Positions 1 to 7,785 of a DNA stretch of 13,432 nucleotides are shown in pieces. A program made the translations under genes and the position numbers. How positions within the stretch are numbered: the stretch's first letter is position 1; the number at the start of each line of letters is the position of its first letter. The notes beneath the pieces were generated by a model. The model saw nothing but the letters and a program-made list of their open reading frames with translations. It was not told the DNA's origin and searched no databases. Origin of the DNA: Aquimarina sp. (GTDB lineage: Bacteria; Bacteroidota; Bacteroidia; Flavobacteriales; Flavobacteriaceae); contig JAHDEF010000028.1 of NCBI GenBank assembly GCA_020628975.1, positions 1-13,432 of the forward strand, in the 5' to 3' direction.

Positions 1-2183
1 TTACAGAAGAAGCCACACAACTTTTTATATCGTACGTAGGATATCAAAAAAAAGCGATCGATATAAAAAGTATCAGCAACGAGACTTTAAATATTGAACT
101 TACGCCTATTGCAGAAAATCTTGACGAAGTTATCGTGAAAGCCAATAGCACGGTAACAGATATCAAAACACCACAAATGAGTGTTAATAAACTTTCGGCT
201 AAACGCATAAAAGAAATGCCAGCGCTGTTTGGTGAAGTTGATGTTATACAATCATTACAATTACTTCCTGGGGTAACTAATGGGGGAGAAGCTTCATCAG
301 GATTCAACGTAAGGGGTGGTGCCGTTGATCAAAATTTAGTGTTGCTTGATGAAGCCCCACTTTACAATACCTCACATTTTTTTGGACTCTTCTCTGTTTT
401 TAATGCCGATGCAATTAAAGATGTAACGTTATATAAAGGGGGAATTCCTGCTAATTTTGGAGGGCGGGTTTCTTCTATTTTAGATGTGCGCCAAAAGGAA
501 GGTAACAATCAGCAAATTAAAGGATCAGGAGGCATTAGTATTATTTCTAGCAGATTGGCATTAGAAGGGCCCATAAAAAAAGATAGAGGTTCTTTTTTAA
601 TTGCGGGTCGAGCTACTTATGCGGGGTTAATTTTGCGATTAATGAATAACAAAAATCGTATTGGATTTTATGATTTAAATACTAAGGGGTCTTATAAATT
701 AAACGATAATAATAAAATTTTCTTATCAGGTTATTTCGGAAATGACAATTTTACGATCGATAAATTACTTAGCAATCAATACGGAAATGCTACATTAAAT
801 TTCCGATGGAATCATATATTTTCAAATAAAGTTTTTTCCAATTTATCGGCTATTTACAATCAGTATTATTACAATTTAGGAATCGATTTTATCAATATCA
901 ATTGGGATTCGAACATTCAAAACGCTAACCTTAAATACGACCTCAATTATTATTTAAATTCGAATTGGAAAATTCAAACTGGATTCAATGGACTGTATTA
1001 TAAATTCAATCCAGGAGAAATTTCAGCAAAAGAGGGAAGTAGTGCTATCAACGACACAAAACTTGATCTTAAAAGAGCTTTCGAGCCTGCTATTTATGCG
1101 AGTATAAAAAATACGATTGGGAATCGTTTTGAAATGGAATACGGGTTACGGTACAGTGCTTTTTTAAGATTAGGGGGACAGTCATTAAACACATACGCCA
1201 ATAATCAACCCCTTACTTATAATCCATTAATTCAAATATATGAACGTGCAAATGCCACAGGAAAAGAAAATTTTGGAATTAAAGATGTCATAGAAACATT
1301 TCATGGATTAGAACCCCGTTTTGGAGCATCGTATCAATTAAATGATAATACATCCATTAAAGCCAGCTACCAGCGCACGAACCAATATATACATCTTATT
1401 TCTAATACCATTTCACCCAACCCTATAGATATTTGGGCGCCAAGTGGTCGATTTATTAAACCGCAACGTTCTAATCAATATGCTTTGGGTTTCTTTAAGA
1501 ATTTTAAAGAAGATAATTACTCGCTAGAGGTTGAAGGCTATTATAAAAACATAGACAACCGTATTGATTATATAGATGGAGCTGAACTAATTGCTAACAA
1601 TACTATAGAAACCGAAATTCTTCAAGGAGAAATGCGTGCTTATGGTGCTGAATTTTTACTTAAGAAAAATCAAGGGCGATTTACAGGCTGGTTAAGTTAT
1701 ACATGGTCAAAATCACAACAGCGTGTACCAGGTAGAACACCTATTGAAACAGGAATTAATAACGGGCAGTGGTATAACACCCCTTTTGATCGTAGGCATG
1801 ATGTTTCAATTACGGGGCTTTATAAAATAAATGACAAATGGCGCATGAGTGCAAATTTCGTGTACCAAACGGGGCGACCTACAACATACCCTACGGGAAA
1901 TTTTCAGTTCGATAATCTTAGTGTTCCTATTTTTAGTAATCGATATGGCGAGCGATTACCCGATTACCACCGCTTAGACCTTTCCGTAACTTATAATCCT
2001 ACAGAAAAGAAAATAAAATTTTGGGATGGTGAATGGGTGTTTAGTGTTTATAACGCTTATGCTCGAAAAAATGCTTCGTCAATTAATTTTTCGGAGAATG
2101 AAACTACAGGAAAAAACGAGGCACGACGACTTTCTATTTTCGGAACATTTTTACCAACAGTTACTTATAATATCACATTTTAA
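1..2183 (+). CDS. TonB-dependent outer-membrane receptor (5' end outside the window)
   Basis: This is an outer-membrane beta-barrel that imports a ligand using energy from TonB. The frame is open from base 3, so the start lies upstream of the window and the ATG at 135 is internal. The first visible residues (ISYVGYQKKAIDI, then LDEVIVKA) are the end of a carboxypeptidase-regulatory-like domain, the usual N-terminal module of Bacteroidota receptors. The plug domain follows at roughly 180-560, with the conserved NVRGG at 306-320 and the plug-type segment DVTLYKGGIPANFGGRVSSILDV. The remainder, to the stop at 2181-2183, is barrel-like, with alternating aromatic strands, and ends in Phe, as expected for an outer-membrane barrel. 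A DUF4249-type lipoprotein gene begins 11 bases downstream, the classic pairing for this receptor group. It is not a SusC-type receptor with a SusD partner. The ligand cannot be read from the sequence. Confidence 0.95.
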   Translation, partial: TEEATQLFISYVGYQKKAIDIKSISNETLNIELTPIAENLDEVIVKANSTVTDIKTPQMSVNKLSAKRIKEMPALFGEVDVIQSLQLLPGVTNGGEASSGFNVRGGAVDQNLVLLDEAPLYNTSHFFGLFSVFNADAIKDVTLYKGGIPANFGGRVSSILDVRQKEGNNQQIKGSGGISIISSRLALEGPIKKDRGSFLIAGRATYAGLILRLMNNKNRIGFYDLNTKGSYKLNDNNKIFLSGYFGNDNFTIDKLLSNQYGNATLNFRWNHIFSNKVFSNLSAIYNQYYYNLGIDFININWDSNIQNANLKYDLNYYLNSNWKIQTGFNGLYYKFNPGEISAKEGSSAINDTKLDLKRAFEPAIYASIKNTIGNRFEMEYGLRYSAFLRLGGQSLNTYANNQPLTYNPLIQIYERANATGKENFGIKDVIETFHGLEPRFGASYQLNDNTSIKASYQRTNQYIHLISNTISPNPIDIWAPSGRFIKPQRSNQYALGFFKNFKEDNYSLEVEGYYKNIDNRIDYIDGAELIANNTIETEILQGEMRAYGAEFLLKKNQGRFTGWLSYTWSKSQQRVPGRTPIETGINNGQWYNTPFDRRHDVSITGLYKINDKWRMSANFVYQTGRPTTYPTGNFQFDNLSVPIFSNRYGERLPDYHRLDLSVTYNPTEKKIKFWDGEWVFSVYNAYARKNASSINFSENETTGKNEARRLSIFGTFLPTVTYNITF

Positions 2184-2194
2184 TACTATTTATT

Positions 2195-3061
2195 ATGAAA
2201 TCAATTTTTAAAATAGGTTTAATAGCATTTTCATTTGTAATACTAAGCTGTGATGGGTTTTTTGAAGATAAAGCAATTGATGTGTCTTTAGAAAATGCAA
2301 AACCAAGACTAGTTGTAGAAGCATTAATTAACTGGGAAAAAGGCACTATAGGGAATAATCAACAAATCTTATTATCAAAATCATCAAATTTTTTTAGCTC
2401 ATCTAAGAGAATTCCTGCTACTGGCGCTTCAGTAAGTATTGAAAATACTAACGGAGATGTTTTTGATTTTATAGACAATAATGATGGCTCCTATACGACC
2501 ACACAATTTGAACCAATACTAAGGGAGAAATACACATTGATTATTAATTTTGAAGGGGAAGAAATTAGAGCTATTGAAACATTATTACCAGTGCCCGATA
2601 TAGAAAATATAGGACAAGATGAGTTTGAGGTTTTGGGAGAAAAAATTCCTGTAGTAACTTTTACCTTTCAAGATATTTCTGAAGAAGAAAACTTTTTCTT
2701 TTTTGAATTTTTTCCAGATTTTCAACCAGAAAAAGATACTGATTTTTCTGACGATGAATTTCAAGATGGGAATGAAATCGAAGTTGAATTTTCAAGTAGC
2801 TTCGAAATACCAAATAGCGATGGAGAAATCCGAGAATTTAAACAGGGGGATGTAATTGATTTTGCATTGTTTGGTATTTCTGAACAGTTTTACAATTACT
2901 ATGGAATTATTAACGACCAAGCAGACCCTGACGGAGGACCATTTTCGTTGCCACCAGCACAAGCGAATGGAAATTGTATTAATATAACAAATCCAGAAAA
3001 TCGTCCTTTAGGTTATTTTAGATTAAGTGAGGTTTCTAAAGCAAGTTATACCTACGAATAA
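2195..3061 (+). CDS. DUF4249-type outer-membrane lipoprotein
   Basis: This 288-residue lipoprotein has a signal peptide ending in a lipobox (VILSC) with the lipid-carrying Cys at residue 19. The following residues (DGFFED) include acidic ones, compatible with export to the outer membrane or the cell surface. The order of features matches the DUF4249 family: a VVEALI strand near residue 40, a run ending in QILLSKSSNFF near 57-67, an Ig-like A-x-V-x-I plus DGSY segment at 77-100, YTLII and VPDIENI near 113-139, and PLGYF near residue 271. It starts 11 bases after the receptor stop, so both are probably in one transcript, and the protein probably sits on or beside the receptor. The biochemical role of the family is unknown. 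Residues 162-195 are unusually rich in Phe, Asp and Glu. Confidence 0.88.
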   Translation: MKSIFKIGLIAFSFVILSCDGFFEDKAIDVSLENAKPRLVVEALINWEKGTIGNNQQILLSKSSNFFSSSKRIPATGASVSIENTNGDVFDFIDNNDGSYTTTQFEPILREKYTLIINFEGEEIRAIETLLPVPDIENIGQDEFEVLGEKIPVVTFTFQDISEEENFFFFEFFPDFQPEKDTDFSDDEFQDGNEIEVEFSSSFEIPNSDGEIREFKQGDVIDFALFGISEQFYNYYGIINDQADPDGGPFSLPPAQANGNCINITNPENRPLGYFRLSEVSKASYTYE

Positions 3062-3190
3062 TACAATACGTTTTAAGTAGTTGTTTGAAGCGCACAATCG
3101 TAATATGAAAATTCATATTAACCTGAGTTCGATTAATATTTTCATTATAAAGCACTGATTATTATTTGTTTTCAAATTAATTATTGTATT

Positions 3191-3215
3191 CTGCAAGGTC
3201 TTTAGGACCTTGTAG
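3191..3215. repeat. Inverted repeat, 10-base arms
   Basis: CTGCAAGGTC (3191-3200), loop TTTAG and GACCTTGTAG (3206-3215) pair over 10 positions, with one G-T wobble on the plus-strand RNA. There is no T-run on either side, so it is not a classic intrinsic terminator by itself. Its right arm can also pair with the centre of the next hairpin: ACCTTGTAG at 3207-3215 is the reverse complement of CTACAAGGT at 3242-3250. Confidence 0.75.
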
Positions 3216-3221
3216 ATATAA

Positions 3222-3268
3222 AATTAAGAAGATTAAAAAACCTACAAGGTTTTTTAATCTTCTTAATT
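3222..3268. terminator. Perfect 22-base-arm palindrome, probable bidirectional terminator
   Basis: Bases 3222-3243 and 3247-3268 are exact reverse complements around a three-base loop (ACA). The inner part reads as an A-run, CCT, ACA, AGG, then a T-run, the symmetric form expected of a terminator working in both directions. The position between the converging receptor/lipoprotein and minus-strand genes supports that role, which is inferred. The arms are much longer than a terminator needs, so it may instead be a mobile intergenic repeat used as a terminator. Confidence 0.6.
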
Positions 3269-3371
3269 ATCAAGTAACAAGTAATACAGTTTTACGATTA
3301 GAAATCTCGTGTAAATAAGTTTAATGATTTTTAATTATCAATAAGAACATTAATTAGTAAGGTGTCAAAAA

Positions 3372-4847
3372 TCATTGACCAAGGTTTTGAATGGTAGCTT
3401 CAATATCAGGCCATTCTACAGTATTTCTCCAAAAATTATCATCGTGCTTTTTCCAGTCCTTAGGTTGTTGTGATTTAGATTCATCTACATTTTCGTAAAC
3501 AGAACTACTTATAGATTGCCGATCTAAAACTACATAGTCATATCGGCTTTGAAAATTTCCTTTAAGTACCATGTCAAACTTTACTTTATTTTGAGTTCGT
3601 CGTCCTTTAACATGTTTATTTTTTTCAACAATTACAAACGGGCGATCGATACCAAATTCAATATTCGCAATTTTTTTGATGTACTTAATATCATACATTT
3701 GATCACTGTTTTTCTCAAAAGCAATTGTACCTTGATTGCTTTTTTCTTTAAAACTTAAGCCTAATAGTTTAAATGAAAACAATGTTTTAATGCTGCTAAA
3801 GTCAGCTTTCAAAATTGAATAGTCATCTTGATTTATATATAATTTTCCTGCGTATTTTTTCTTCGATTTTGGTTTAAAACTTAATACATAAACATCGGTA
3901 TCATCAATAACAGAATCATCTAAATATTCAAAATCATATTTGTTAGAATCACTTAAAAAATCAATATCACTATCTTTTCTTAAAAAAACATCTTCAAAAA
4001 CGTCTCCTAACATCTCTTTTCTATCGTTTAGAAAAAAATTAGCTTGCTTTTTAGCATTCCCCATATCATTTCTAACATCTACAACTTCTCCATCTTTCAA
4101 AAAGGCTTCGTTGGCATCCGTTTTAAAGCTTAATAAGCCTGTTCTAATTTTGAAATAAGAGTCAGATTTTACATGATTATTGACAATGGCCTCCAGTTTT
4201 TTGTAGTAGTTTTCTAGGTATCCGTTACTTTCGGTATCATAGGCTTTGTAACCTTGTTTTATGAGTAATTTTTGTTTTTTAAGGTTTCCATAATGATTTC
4301 CCATAATTTCCGTAAGAAAATCATTTTCTTTAGGCATTTCAGCAATCATCATTTTGGCGAAGTCATCATCAAATTCGGCAATTGTACTTTTTTTGATGTG
4401 AACATCGAGTTGTTCGACACCACCCTCATCTTTTTGTCTTAAGAAAAAATGTTTGTTCGTTATATCAAAATTATAATTATCAGTCACATGAGCCTGTACT
4501 GAATCTATAATTTGAACAGCGGTTAGAAGTGCGTTTTTAGAAATGACAACTTCAGACAATGATTTAGGAGTAGGCTTCATCGCTACACGAGATGATATTT
4601 CTTTAAGGTAGATCGCACGATGATCATATCCTACGTGGGAAAAATGAATAACTTCTTTAATTCCTTTTAAAAATTCTTTATTAAAGCTTCCATCACTTTC
4701 AGAAACCATACCCTCGTTTTTTTCCCCCCAAGTAATGTTGACTCCTGCAAGTGGTTTTTGAGATACTGCATCAATAATAATGACTTTGTTTTGAGCCCCA
4801 AGAGAAGTACTAGCAGCCAGTAAAATAAACAACAATTTTAGATGCAT
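3372..4847 (-). CDS. Exported carboxypeptidase-regulatory-like domain protein
   Basis: This 491-residue protein has a clear signal peptide (hydrophobic LLFILLAASTSLG, cleavage probably after Ala18 or Gln19). Residues 20-100 form a carboxypeptidase-regulatory-like beta-sandwich: VIIIDAVSQKPLAGVNI, then SDGSF, then VIHFSHVGYDHRAIYL, ending in LSEVVISK. This is the module normally found at the start of TonB-dependent receptors, but no plug or barrel follows. About 390 residues of mixed, Lys- and Asp-rich sequence follow, with beta-strand-like segments such as KYAGKLYINQDDYSILKADF; they faintly resemble the region after this module in DUF5686-type proteins. Function is unknown, and a periplasmic or outer-membrane-associated location is inferred. 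It lies downstream of prfA beyond a terminator, so it probably has its own promoter, but I found no TAnnTTTG core directly upstream. Confidence 0.8.
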   Translation of the reverse strand: MHLKLLFILLAASTSLGAQNKVIIIDAVSQKPLAGVNITWGEKNEGMVSESDGSFNKEFLKGIKEVIHFSHVGYDHRAIYLKEISSRVAMKPTPKSLSEVVISKNALLTAVQIIDSVQAHVTDNYNFDITNKHFFLRQKDEGGVEQLDVHIKKSTIAEFDDDFAKMMIAEMPKENDFLTEIMGNHYGNLKKQKLLIKQGYKAYDTESNGYLENYYKKLEAIVNNHVKSDSYFKIRTGLLSFKTDANEAFLKDGEVVDVRNDMGNAKKQANFFLNDRKEMLGDVFEDVFLRKDSDIDFLSDSNKYDFEYLDDSVIDDTDVYVLSFKPKSKKKYAGKLYINQDDYSILKADFSSIKTLFSFKLLGLSFKEKSNQGTIAFEKNSDQMYDIKYIKKIANIEFGIDRPFVIVEKNKHVKGRRTQNKVKFDMVLKGNFQSRYDYVVLDRQSISSSVYENVDESKSQQPKDWKKHDDNFWRNTVEWPDIEATIQNLGQ

Positions 4848-4889
4848 AGTTTTTTTATTAAATAAACGAAAAGAAGAGCATATGCTGAC

Positions 4890-4928
4890 AAAAAAAGGAA
4901 GGCTAAACTGATATTTAACCTTCCTTTT
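4890..4928 (-). terminator. Intrinsic terminator of prfA
   Basis: Read on the minus strand, a stem of 15 pairs (4914-4928 with 4893-4907, one mismatch or wobble) and a six-base loop is followed by a seven-base T-run (complement of the A-run at 4890-4896, partly inside the stem). It lies about 50 bases past the prfA stop and before the next minus-strand gene, so it separates the two transcripts. Confidence 0.85.
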
Positions 4929-4979
4929 ACATTTATTTTTGTTTGCAGTGTGCGTATTTGTACTAATAGTTACAGCTCT

Positions 4980-6056
4980 CTACAACAAATCGTCAGATTC
5001 TTTCATCTTTTCGGTGTTTTCAACCAATTGTAATTCGTCGAGTATTTTTTGGATATCACCATTTACAATATTTTGTAAATCGTAAAGTGTTAAATTGATT
5101 CTATGATCAGTTACACGACCTTGCGGATAGTTGTATGTTCTAATTTTAGCAGAACGGTCACCACTAGAAACCATACTTTTTCTTTTAGCAGAATCGGCTT
5201 CCATTTTCTTAGCTAGCTCTAATTCGTATAGACGCGAACGTAGTACTTTTAACGCTTTTTCTAAGTTTTTATGAGAAGATTTCTGATCTTGGCAGCTAAC
5301 AATCATCCCTGTAGGTTCGTGGTGTAGTTTGATGGCAGAATAGGTGGTGTTCACCGATTGTCCTCCTGGTCCGGTTGAAGTAGTTCTTTCAATACGAACT
5401 TCAGTCATATCTAATTCTACATCAAACTCTTCAGCTTCTGGTAAAACCATTACCGTTGCAGCACTAGTGTGTACACGTCCTTGAGTTTCCGTTTGTGGAA
5501 CACGTTGTACACGGTGTACCCCAGCTTCAAATTTTAGAGTGCCATAAACATCTTCCCCATTAACTTCAAAAATTACCTCTTTAAAACCACCACTAGTACC
5601 TTCGCTTGCGCTTACTAAACTAGTTGACCACCCCTTGCTAGCACAATATTTAGTGTACATACGATAAAGATCACCAGCAAAAATACTAGCTTCATCACCT
5701 CCTGTACCTGCACGGACTTCAACTACACAGTTTTTAGCATCTTCCGGGTCTTTTGGTACAAGCATGAAACGAATTTTTTCCTCCAAAGCAGGTAGCGCCT
5801 CTTTGGCTTCGTCTAATTCCATTTTGGCCATTTCTACCATTTCAGCGTCACTACCGTCAGCTATAATTTCTTGAGCCTCTTCTATATTGTTTGTAAGATT
5901 AACATAAAGCTCTCTTTGATCCATAAGGGCTTTTAAGTCCTTGTATTCTTTGTTAATTTTTACGTAACGTTTTTGATCGGAAATAATATCAGGTTGAATG
6001 ATTAAATCATTGATTTCATCAAAACGTTGTTTTACTATATTGAGTTTGTCAAGCAT
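4980..6056 (-). CDS. prfA: Peptide chain release factor 1
   Basis: This cytoplasmic factor recognises UAA and UAG stop codons and triggers release of the finished peptide. The protein has 358 residues, close to the usual 360. Visible motifs are the conserved RAGTGGDEA (115-123), the stop-codon-reading PxT motif as PQT (187-189) within RVQRVPQTETQGRVHTSAATV, and the catalytic GGQ at 231-233, whose Gln233 is the usual methylation site, followed by SVNTTYSAIKLHH. The PxT motif and the length point to RF1, not RF2. The frame stays open upstream to a TTG at 6108-6110, but I chose the ATG at 6054-6056. It begins the typical MLDKL N-terminus, and the upstream bases carry a promoter whose TTG box is that very TTG. 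It lies 121 bases downstream of the sirtuin gene, on the same strand. Confidence 0.97.
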   Translation of the reverse strand: MLDKLNIVKQRFDEINDLIIQPDIISDQKRYVKINKEYKDLKALMDQRELYVNLTNNIEEAQEIIADGSDAEMVEMAKMELDEAKEALPALEEKIRFMLVPKDPEDAKNCVVEVRAGTGGDEASIFAGDLYRMYTKYCASKGWSTSLVSASEGTSGGFKEVIFEVNGEDVYGTLKFEAGVHRVQRVPQTETQGRVHTSAATVMVLPEAEEFDVELDMTEVRIERTTSTGPGGQSVNTTYSAIKLHHEPTGMIVSCQDQKSSHKNLEKALKVLRSRLYELELAKKMEADSAKRKSMVSSGDRSAKIRTYNYPQGRVTDHRINLTLYDLQNIVNGDIQKILDELQLVENTEKMKESDDLL

Positions 6057-6076
6057 ATTTGCAAAAAAAATGTGGG

Positions 6077-6110
6077 CAAATTTAGTTAAAATTAAAGACT
6101 TTTTTCTCAA
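6077..6110 (-). promoter_or_regulatory. Promoter of prfA
   Basis: On the minus strand TTG (complement of 6108-6110), 23 bases, then TAAATTTG (complement of 6077-6084) fits the Bacteroidota consensus TTG-N17-23-TAnnTTTG. The core ends 20 bases before the prfA ATG, leaving a short leader. It rules out the longer start at 6110. Confidence 0.7.
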
Positions 6111-6177
6111 CTAAATCCATAGAAATATAATAGCTATAACTAGTAACCAACATTTATTAAATAGTTGAAATTTAAAG

Positions 6178-6852
6178 TTATTTAAGAAGTTGAATCAGCT
6201 CTTTTATACCTTCACTTGCTCCTTTCTTTATTAATTGTATGGAAGCGTTTATTCCATCAGCAGGGTTAGGGTCAATGTAAAAAACGTCTGTGTTTTCAGA
6301 GGCATATTCGTATAAACTAGCTGCCGGATATACTTGTAGCGAAGTACCTATTATTACAATAATATCAGCAGTTTCAATCACTTCTATAGCTTCTGATAAT
6401 GCGGGTACTGCCTCGCCAAACCAAACAATATGTGGTCTCAATGGGTAGCCGTTAGGGTCTTTGTTTTTTTCTGTTAAGTCCTTTTCCCAATTTAAAATAT
6501 ATTGACTGTCGACAGTACTTCGTGCTTTTCTGAGTTCACCATGTAGGTGAAGTACCTTAGTGCTCCCTGCACGTTCGTGAAGGTCATCTACATTTTGGGT
6601 AATAATTGAAATTTGATAATTTTTTTCTAATTCAGCAAGTAATTGATGTCCTTTATTGGGTTTTACATCAAATAGTTGTTTGCGGCGCTGATTATAAAAG
6701 TCATATACCAAACTAGGATTTTTTCTAAATCCTTCGGGAGTGGCGACTTCCATTACATCATGCCCTTCCCATAGGCCATCGGCATCACGGAATGTACTGA
6801 TTCCACTTTCTGCGCTCATTCCTGCTCCTGATAGGACAACAATATGTTTCAT
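6178..6852 (-). CDS. cobB: Sir2-family NAD-dependent protein deacylase
   Basis: This enzyme removes acyl groups from lysine side chains using NAD+, giving nicotinamide and O-acyl-ADP-ribose. The 224-residue protein carries the family motifs in order: GAGMSAESGISTFRDADGLW (9-28), TQNVDDLH (85-92), the catalytic His104 in HLHGEL, RPHIVWFGEAVP (139-150) and GTSLQVYPAA (169-178). Tyr53 and Arg56 in FYNQRR match the Tyr-x-x-Arg pair of class III (SIRT5/E. coli CobB) enzymes that favour succinyl or malonyl lysine, so desuccinylase activity is likely. The protein contains no cysteine at all, so the usual four-Cys zinc site is missing. The segment between HGEL and RPHIVWFGE, where it normally sits, is replaced by a Cys-free stretch of about 30 residues. 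The 81-residue gene upstream on the same strand is 58 bases away and could share a transcript. Confidence 0.93.
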   Translation of the reverse strand: MKHIVVLSGAGMSAESGISTFRDADGLWEGHDVMEVATPEGFRKNPSLVYDFYNQRRKQLFDVKPNKGHQLLAELEKNYQISIITQNVDDLHERAGSTKVLHLHGELRKARSTVDSQYILNWEKDLTEKNKDPNGYPLRPHIVWFGEAVPALSEAIEVIETADIIVIIGTSLQVYPAASLYEYASENTDVFYIDPNPADGINASIQLIKKGASEGIKELIQLLK

Positions 6853-6910
6853 TTTTATAAGGCGTTAGTTACTCACCCCAATGTAATACCATTTGATAGT
6901 TAAGACAAAC

Positions 6911-7156
6911 CTAGAATGTGTTTTCACTATTTAATGCATCAACATCATTACTAATTAATTTCATAATTATCTTAGGGTCTTTAGGATCACAGGCGGTATT
7001 CATCACCTTAGCAAACAAAATTAAATATTTTGAAATGTAAGCTTTTCGCTGCTGACTATCTTCAATACAATCTTTACCATCTGTAACAATAAAACTCATT
7101 AGATTTCGAACAATCTTAGTGAGCTCTTTGATGCGTTCTTTTTCAGCTGTTTCCAT
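6911..7156 (-). CDS. Small protein of unknown function, 81 residues
   Basis: I do not recognise this family. The protein is predicted to be cytoplasmic, with no signal peptide or membrane segment. It appears mostly helical, with a charged N-terminal helix (METAEKERIKELTKIVRNLM), an acidic middle (VTDGKDCIED), a hydrophobic helix around KYLILFAKVMN, and an Asp/Pro/Lys-rich turn before a last helix. There are two cysteines, near residues 30 and 56. The start ATG at 7154-7156 is the only good one, with normal codon usage for an AT-rich genome. It lies 58 bases upstream of the sirtuin gene on the same strand. No consensus promoter stands directly upstream; the nearest AT-rich match is imperfect. 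Confidence 0.65.
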   Translation of the reverse strand: METAEKERIKELTKIVRNLMSFIVTDGKDCIEDSQQRKAYISKYLILFAKVMNTACDPKDPKIIMKLISNDVDALNSENTF

Positions 7157-7355
7157 TTAATTTGTAATTGGTCACTACAAATTATTAATGCCTTTTGAAC
7201 TAAAGAAACTAGACGATGAAACTTAAAAATTAAAAGCGATTAAAGGCAGAAATTTTCGACTAAATATGAATTTTAAGATTTGGGTAATTATAGTTTTAAG
7301 ATTGAGTTTAATATGATATTTGATCAAATAATGTGTTAAGATTCTACAGCGGTTA

Positions 7356-7394
7356 AATTATTTTTTAGAATTAGTTCTAATTTTTAAAATAATT
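7356..7394. repeat. Long AT-rich hairpin
   Basis: AATTATTTT (7356-7364) pairs with AAAATAATT (7386-7394), and TTAGAA (7365-7370) pairs with TTCTAA (7375-7380) around a TTAG loop. A five-T bulge (7381-7385) separates the two stems, giving 15 pairs in all. AT-rich DNA makes such structures by chance more often, so function is uncertain. Confidence 0.45.
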
Positions 7395-7738
7395 CTTGTA
7401 AGCGAAGTCGATGATTTTGTCCTGTCAAATTAAATAGTAAACAAAAGAATAAAGAAGCCTTGTGTAAAAAGATCATACTTTTACCAAATAGAAATAATAC
7501 TAAAGGAGAAAATATAATACGTGAATATTAACTTATTAATTTTTTTATAGACTATTATTTTGGTCATGTAAAAAGTGTTTTTTCCTAAAATTTTATGATC
7601 CTTGCATCTAAACCTAGGTATTCACAATCCTTTTTAAATTAAATAAATGATAATTGACTAAAAATTAATTAATACATAAAAATGATTTAACACCTAGTTT
7701 GAAAATTCAAAAATTAAGTATTAATACGTAAATCTTGT

Positions 7739-7746
7739 TATATTTG
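7739..7746 (+). promoter_or_regulatory. Promoter core for type II glutamine synthetase
   Basis: TATATTTG matches the -7 core TAnnTTTG, 39 bases before the ATG. No TTG box lies at the usual 17-23 base spacing. Instead the palindrome GTATTAATAC (7718-7727) occupies the region just upstream, which would suit activator or repressor binding. That last point is inference. Confidence 0.5.
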
Positions 7747-7785
7747 CTCACTAGAAATTAAAGTTTAATTGTTTTATATACCATT

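Larger units (their letters stand above)
3062..3371. other. Convergent intergenic region with palindromes
   Basis: This is 310 bases between two genes that point at each other. No reading frame is convincing. It contains a 9-base-arm palindrome at 3101-3120 (arms TAATATGAA and TTCATATTA, two-base loop) and two stronger inverted repeats at 3191-3215 and 3222-3268, listed separately. The rest is AT-rich with nothing recognisable. Confidence 0.8.
7157..7785. other. 629-base divergent intergenic region
   Basis: This lies between the divergent 81-residue gene and glutamine synthetase. All frames are rich in stops and I see no coding region. It holds a long AT-rich hairpin at 7356-7394, a promoter core at 7739-7746, a ten-base palindrome GTATTAATAC at 7718-7727 and a small inverted repeat (TTTGAA/TTCAAA) at 7698-7711. 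Its length leaves room for an unannotated small RNA or a long regulatory leader, but nothing in the sequence proves either. Confidence 0.7.

Noticed and set aside
135..137. ATG at 135 as the start of the TonB-dependent receptor
   Set aside because: The frame is open to the window edge and the upstream codons encode the end of a regulatory-like domain, so the ATG is internal.
3101..3120. Nine-base-arm palindrome as a regulator-binding site
   Set aside because: It lies past the end of a gene with no promoter nearby; chance in AT-rich DNA or a minor part of the termination region is more likely.
3549..4158. Plus-strand frames within 3549-4158
   Set aside because: They are antisense to a well-supported exported protein and are hydrophobic or Ser/Lys-rich in the way antisense frames of AT-rich genes are.
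6057..6110. N-terminal extension of release factor 1 from a TTG at 6110
   Set aside because: The 18 extra residues do not fit the family and the bases carry the gene's own promoter.
7401..7411. AGCGAAGTCGA as a fragment of the repeat at 10071-10188
   Set aside because: It matches AGCGAAGCCGA (10120-10130) at 10 of 11 positions, but there are no flanking arms, so the similarity is too short to support a second copy.
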